A stretch of DNA of 29,113 nt. Source: Muribaculaceae bacterium (GTDB taxonomy: Bacteria > Bacteroidota > Bacteroidia > Bacteroidales > Muribaculaceae). The DNA lies in the NCBI GenBank assembly GCA_009775265.1, contig VSPG01000008.1, forward strand, positions 1 through 29,113, read 5' to 3'. This document shows, piece by piece, positions 29,044 to 29,113 of the stretch (the stretch's first letter is position 1; each line of letters begins with the position of its first letter). The translations under genes and the position numbers were made by a program. Below the pieces are notes generated by a model. That model was not told the DNA's origin and did no database searches. It worked only from the letters and a program-made list of their open reading frames with translations.

Positions 29044-29113
29044 ATGGAATGTATGAATGCATGTGTGTGAGGCCTCGTTGTTGTCGGCGATTCAGGAGCG
29101 GTGCCCGGCCGGG

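Noticed and set aside
1..29113. CRISPR arrays, tRNA or rRNA genes, insertion sequences, origin of replication
   Set aside because: I saw no regularly spaced repeats, no tRNA-like cloverleaf with a CCA end, no transposase, and no DnaA-box cluster in the intergenic regions; a covariance-model scan would be needed to exclude small RNAs.

Overview
The window looks like a chromosomal segment of a G+C-rich member of the Bacteroidales, and Muribaculaceae is my best guess. The reasons are promoters with a TAnnTTTG -7 box instead of sigma-70 boxes, Bacteroidetes-restricted families (DUF4292, DUF4294, DUF4254, DUF4369 lipoproteins), C-terminal domains resembling type IX secretion sorting domains, and a Bacteroidetes-type YidC and IF-2. 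Genus-level placement is inference. The window is dense: no gene-free stretch exceeds 300 bases, and most of the content is housekeeping. || Layout. (1) 1-2237, + strand: a promoter, a possible 24-codon leader ORF, then greA, a HIT hydrolase and a DUF4369/thioredoxin-fold lipoprotein joined by 4-nt overlaps. (2) 2250-2429: a decayed C-terminal piece of a YoeB/Txe toxin. (3) 2518-9277, + strand: promoter, rimP, nusA, infB, folK and a beta-helix lipoprotein. (4) 9289-10565, - strand: a low-G+C insert with a GNAT acetyltransferase and a RelE-like toxin/XRE antitoxin pair, preceded by a 38-bp perfect palindrome on its promoter. (5) 10639-17156, - strand: pyrG, yidC, DUF4254, a family 9 glycosyltransferase and ruvB. 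(6) 17178-17310: a divergent promoter region with an inverted repeat. (7) 17356-23979, + strand: metG, a type I asparaginase, a very small secreted protein, dut, a TPR protein and a DUF4292 lipoprotein. (8) 24028-26998, - strand: a terminator, frr and pyrH with their own promoter, and a DUF4294/Xer recombinase pair. (9) 27160-28879, + strand: a secreted endonuclease I with a C-terminal sorting-like domain. (10) 28880-29113: no gene seen, two hairpins. || How the genes fit together. rimP-nusA-infB links 30S maturation, transcription elongation and translation initiation. frr and pyrH combine ribosome recycling and UMP kinase. pyrG and dut serve nucleotide metabolism. yidC and several lipoproteins serve the envelope. 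DUF4254 and the family 9 glycosyltransferase probably act together in surface glycan synthesis. || I did not find a clearly new multi-gene defence or biosynthetic system. The most interesting signals are the palindromic operator of the toxin-antitoxin locus, the 16-bp perfect inverted repeat inside the start of folK, the leader ORF before greA, and the secreted protein that is almost nothing but a sorting-type domain.
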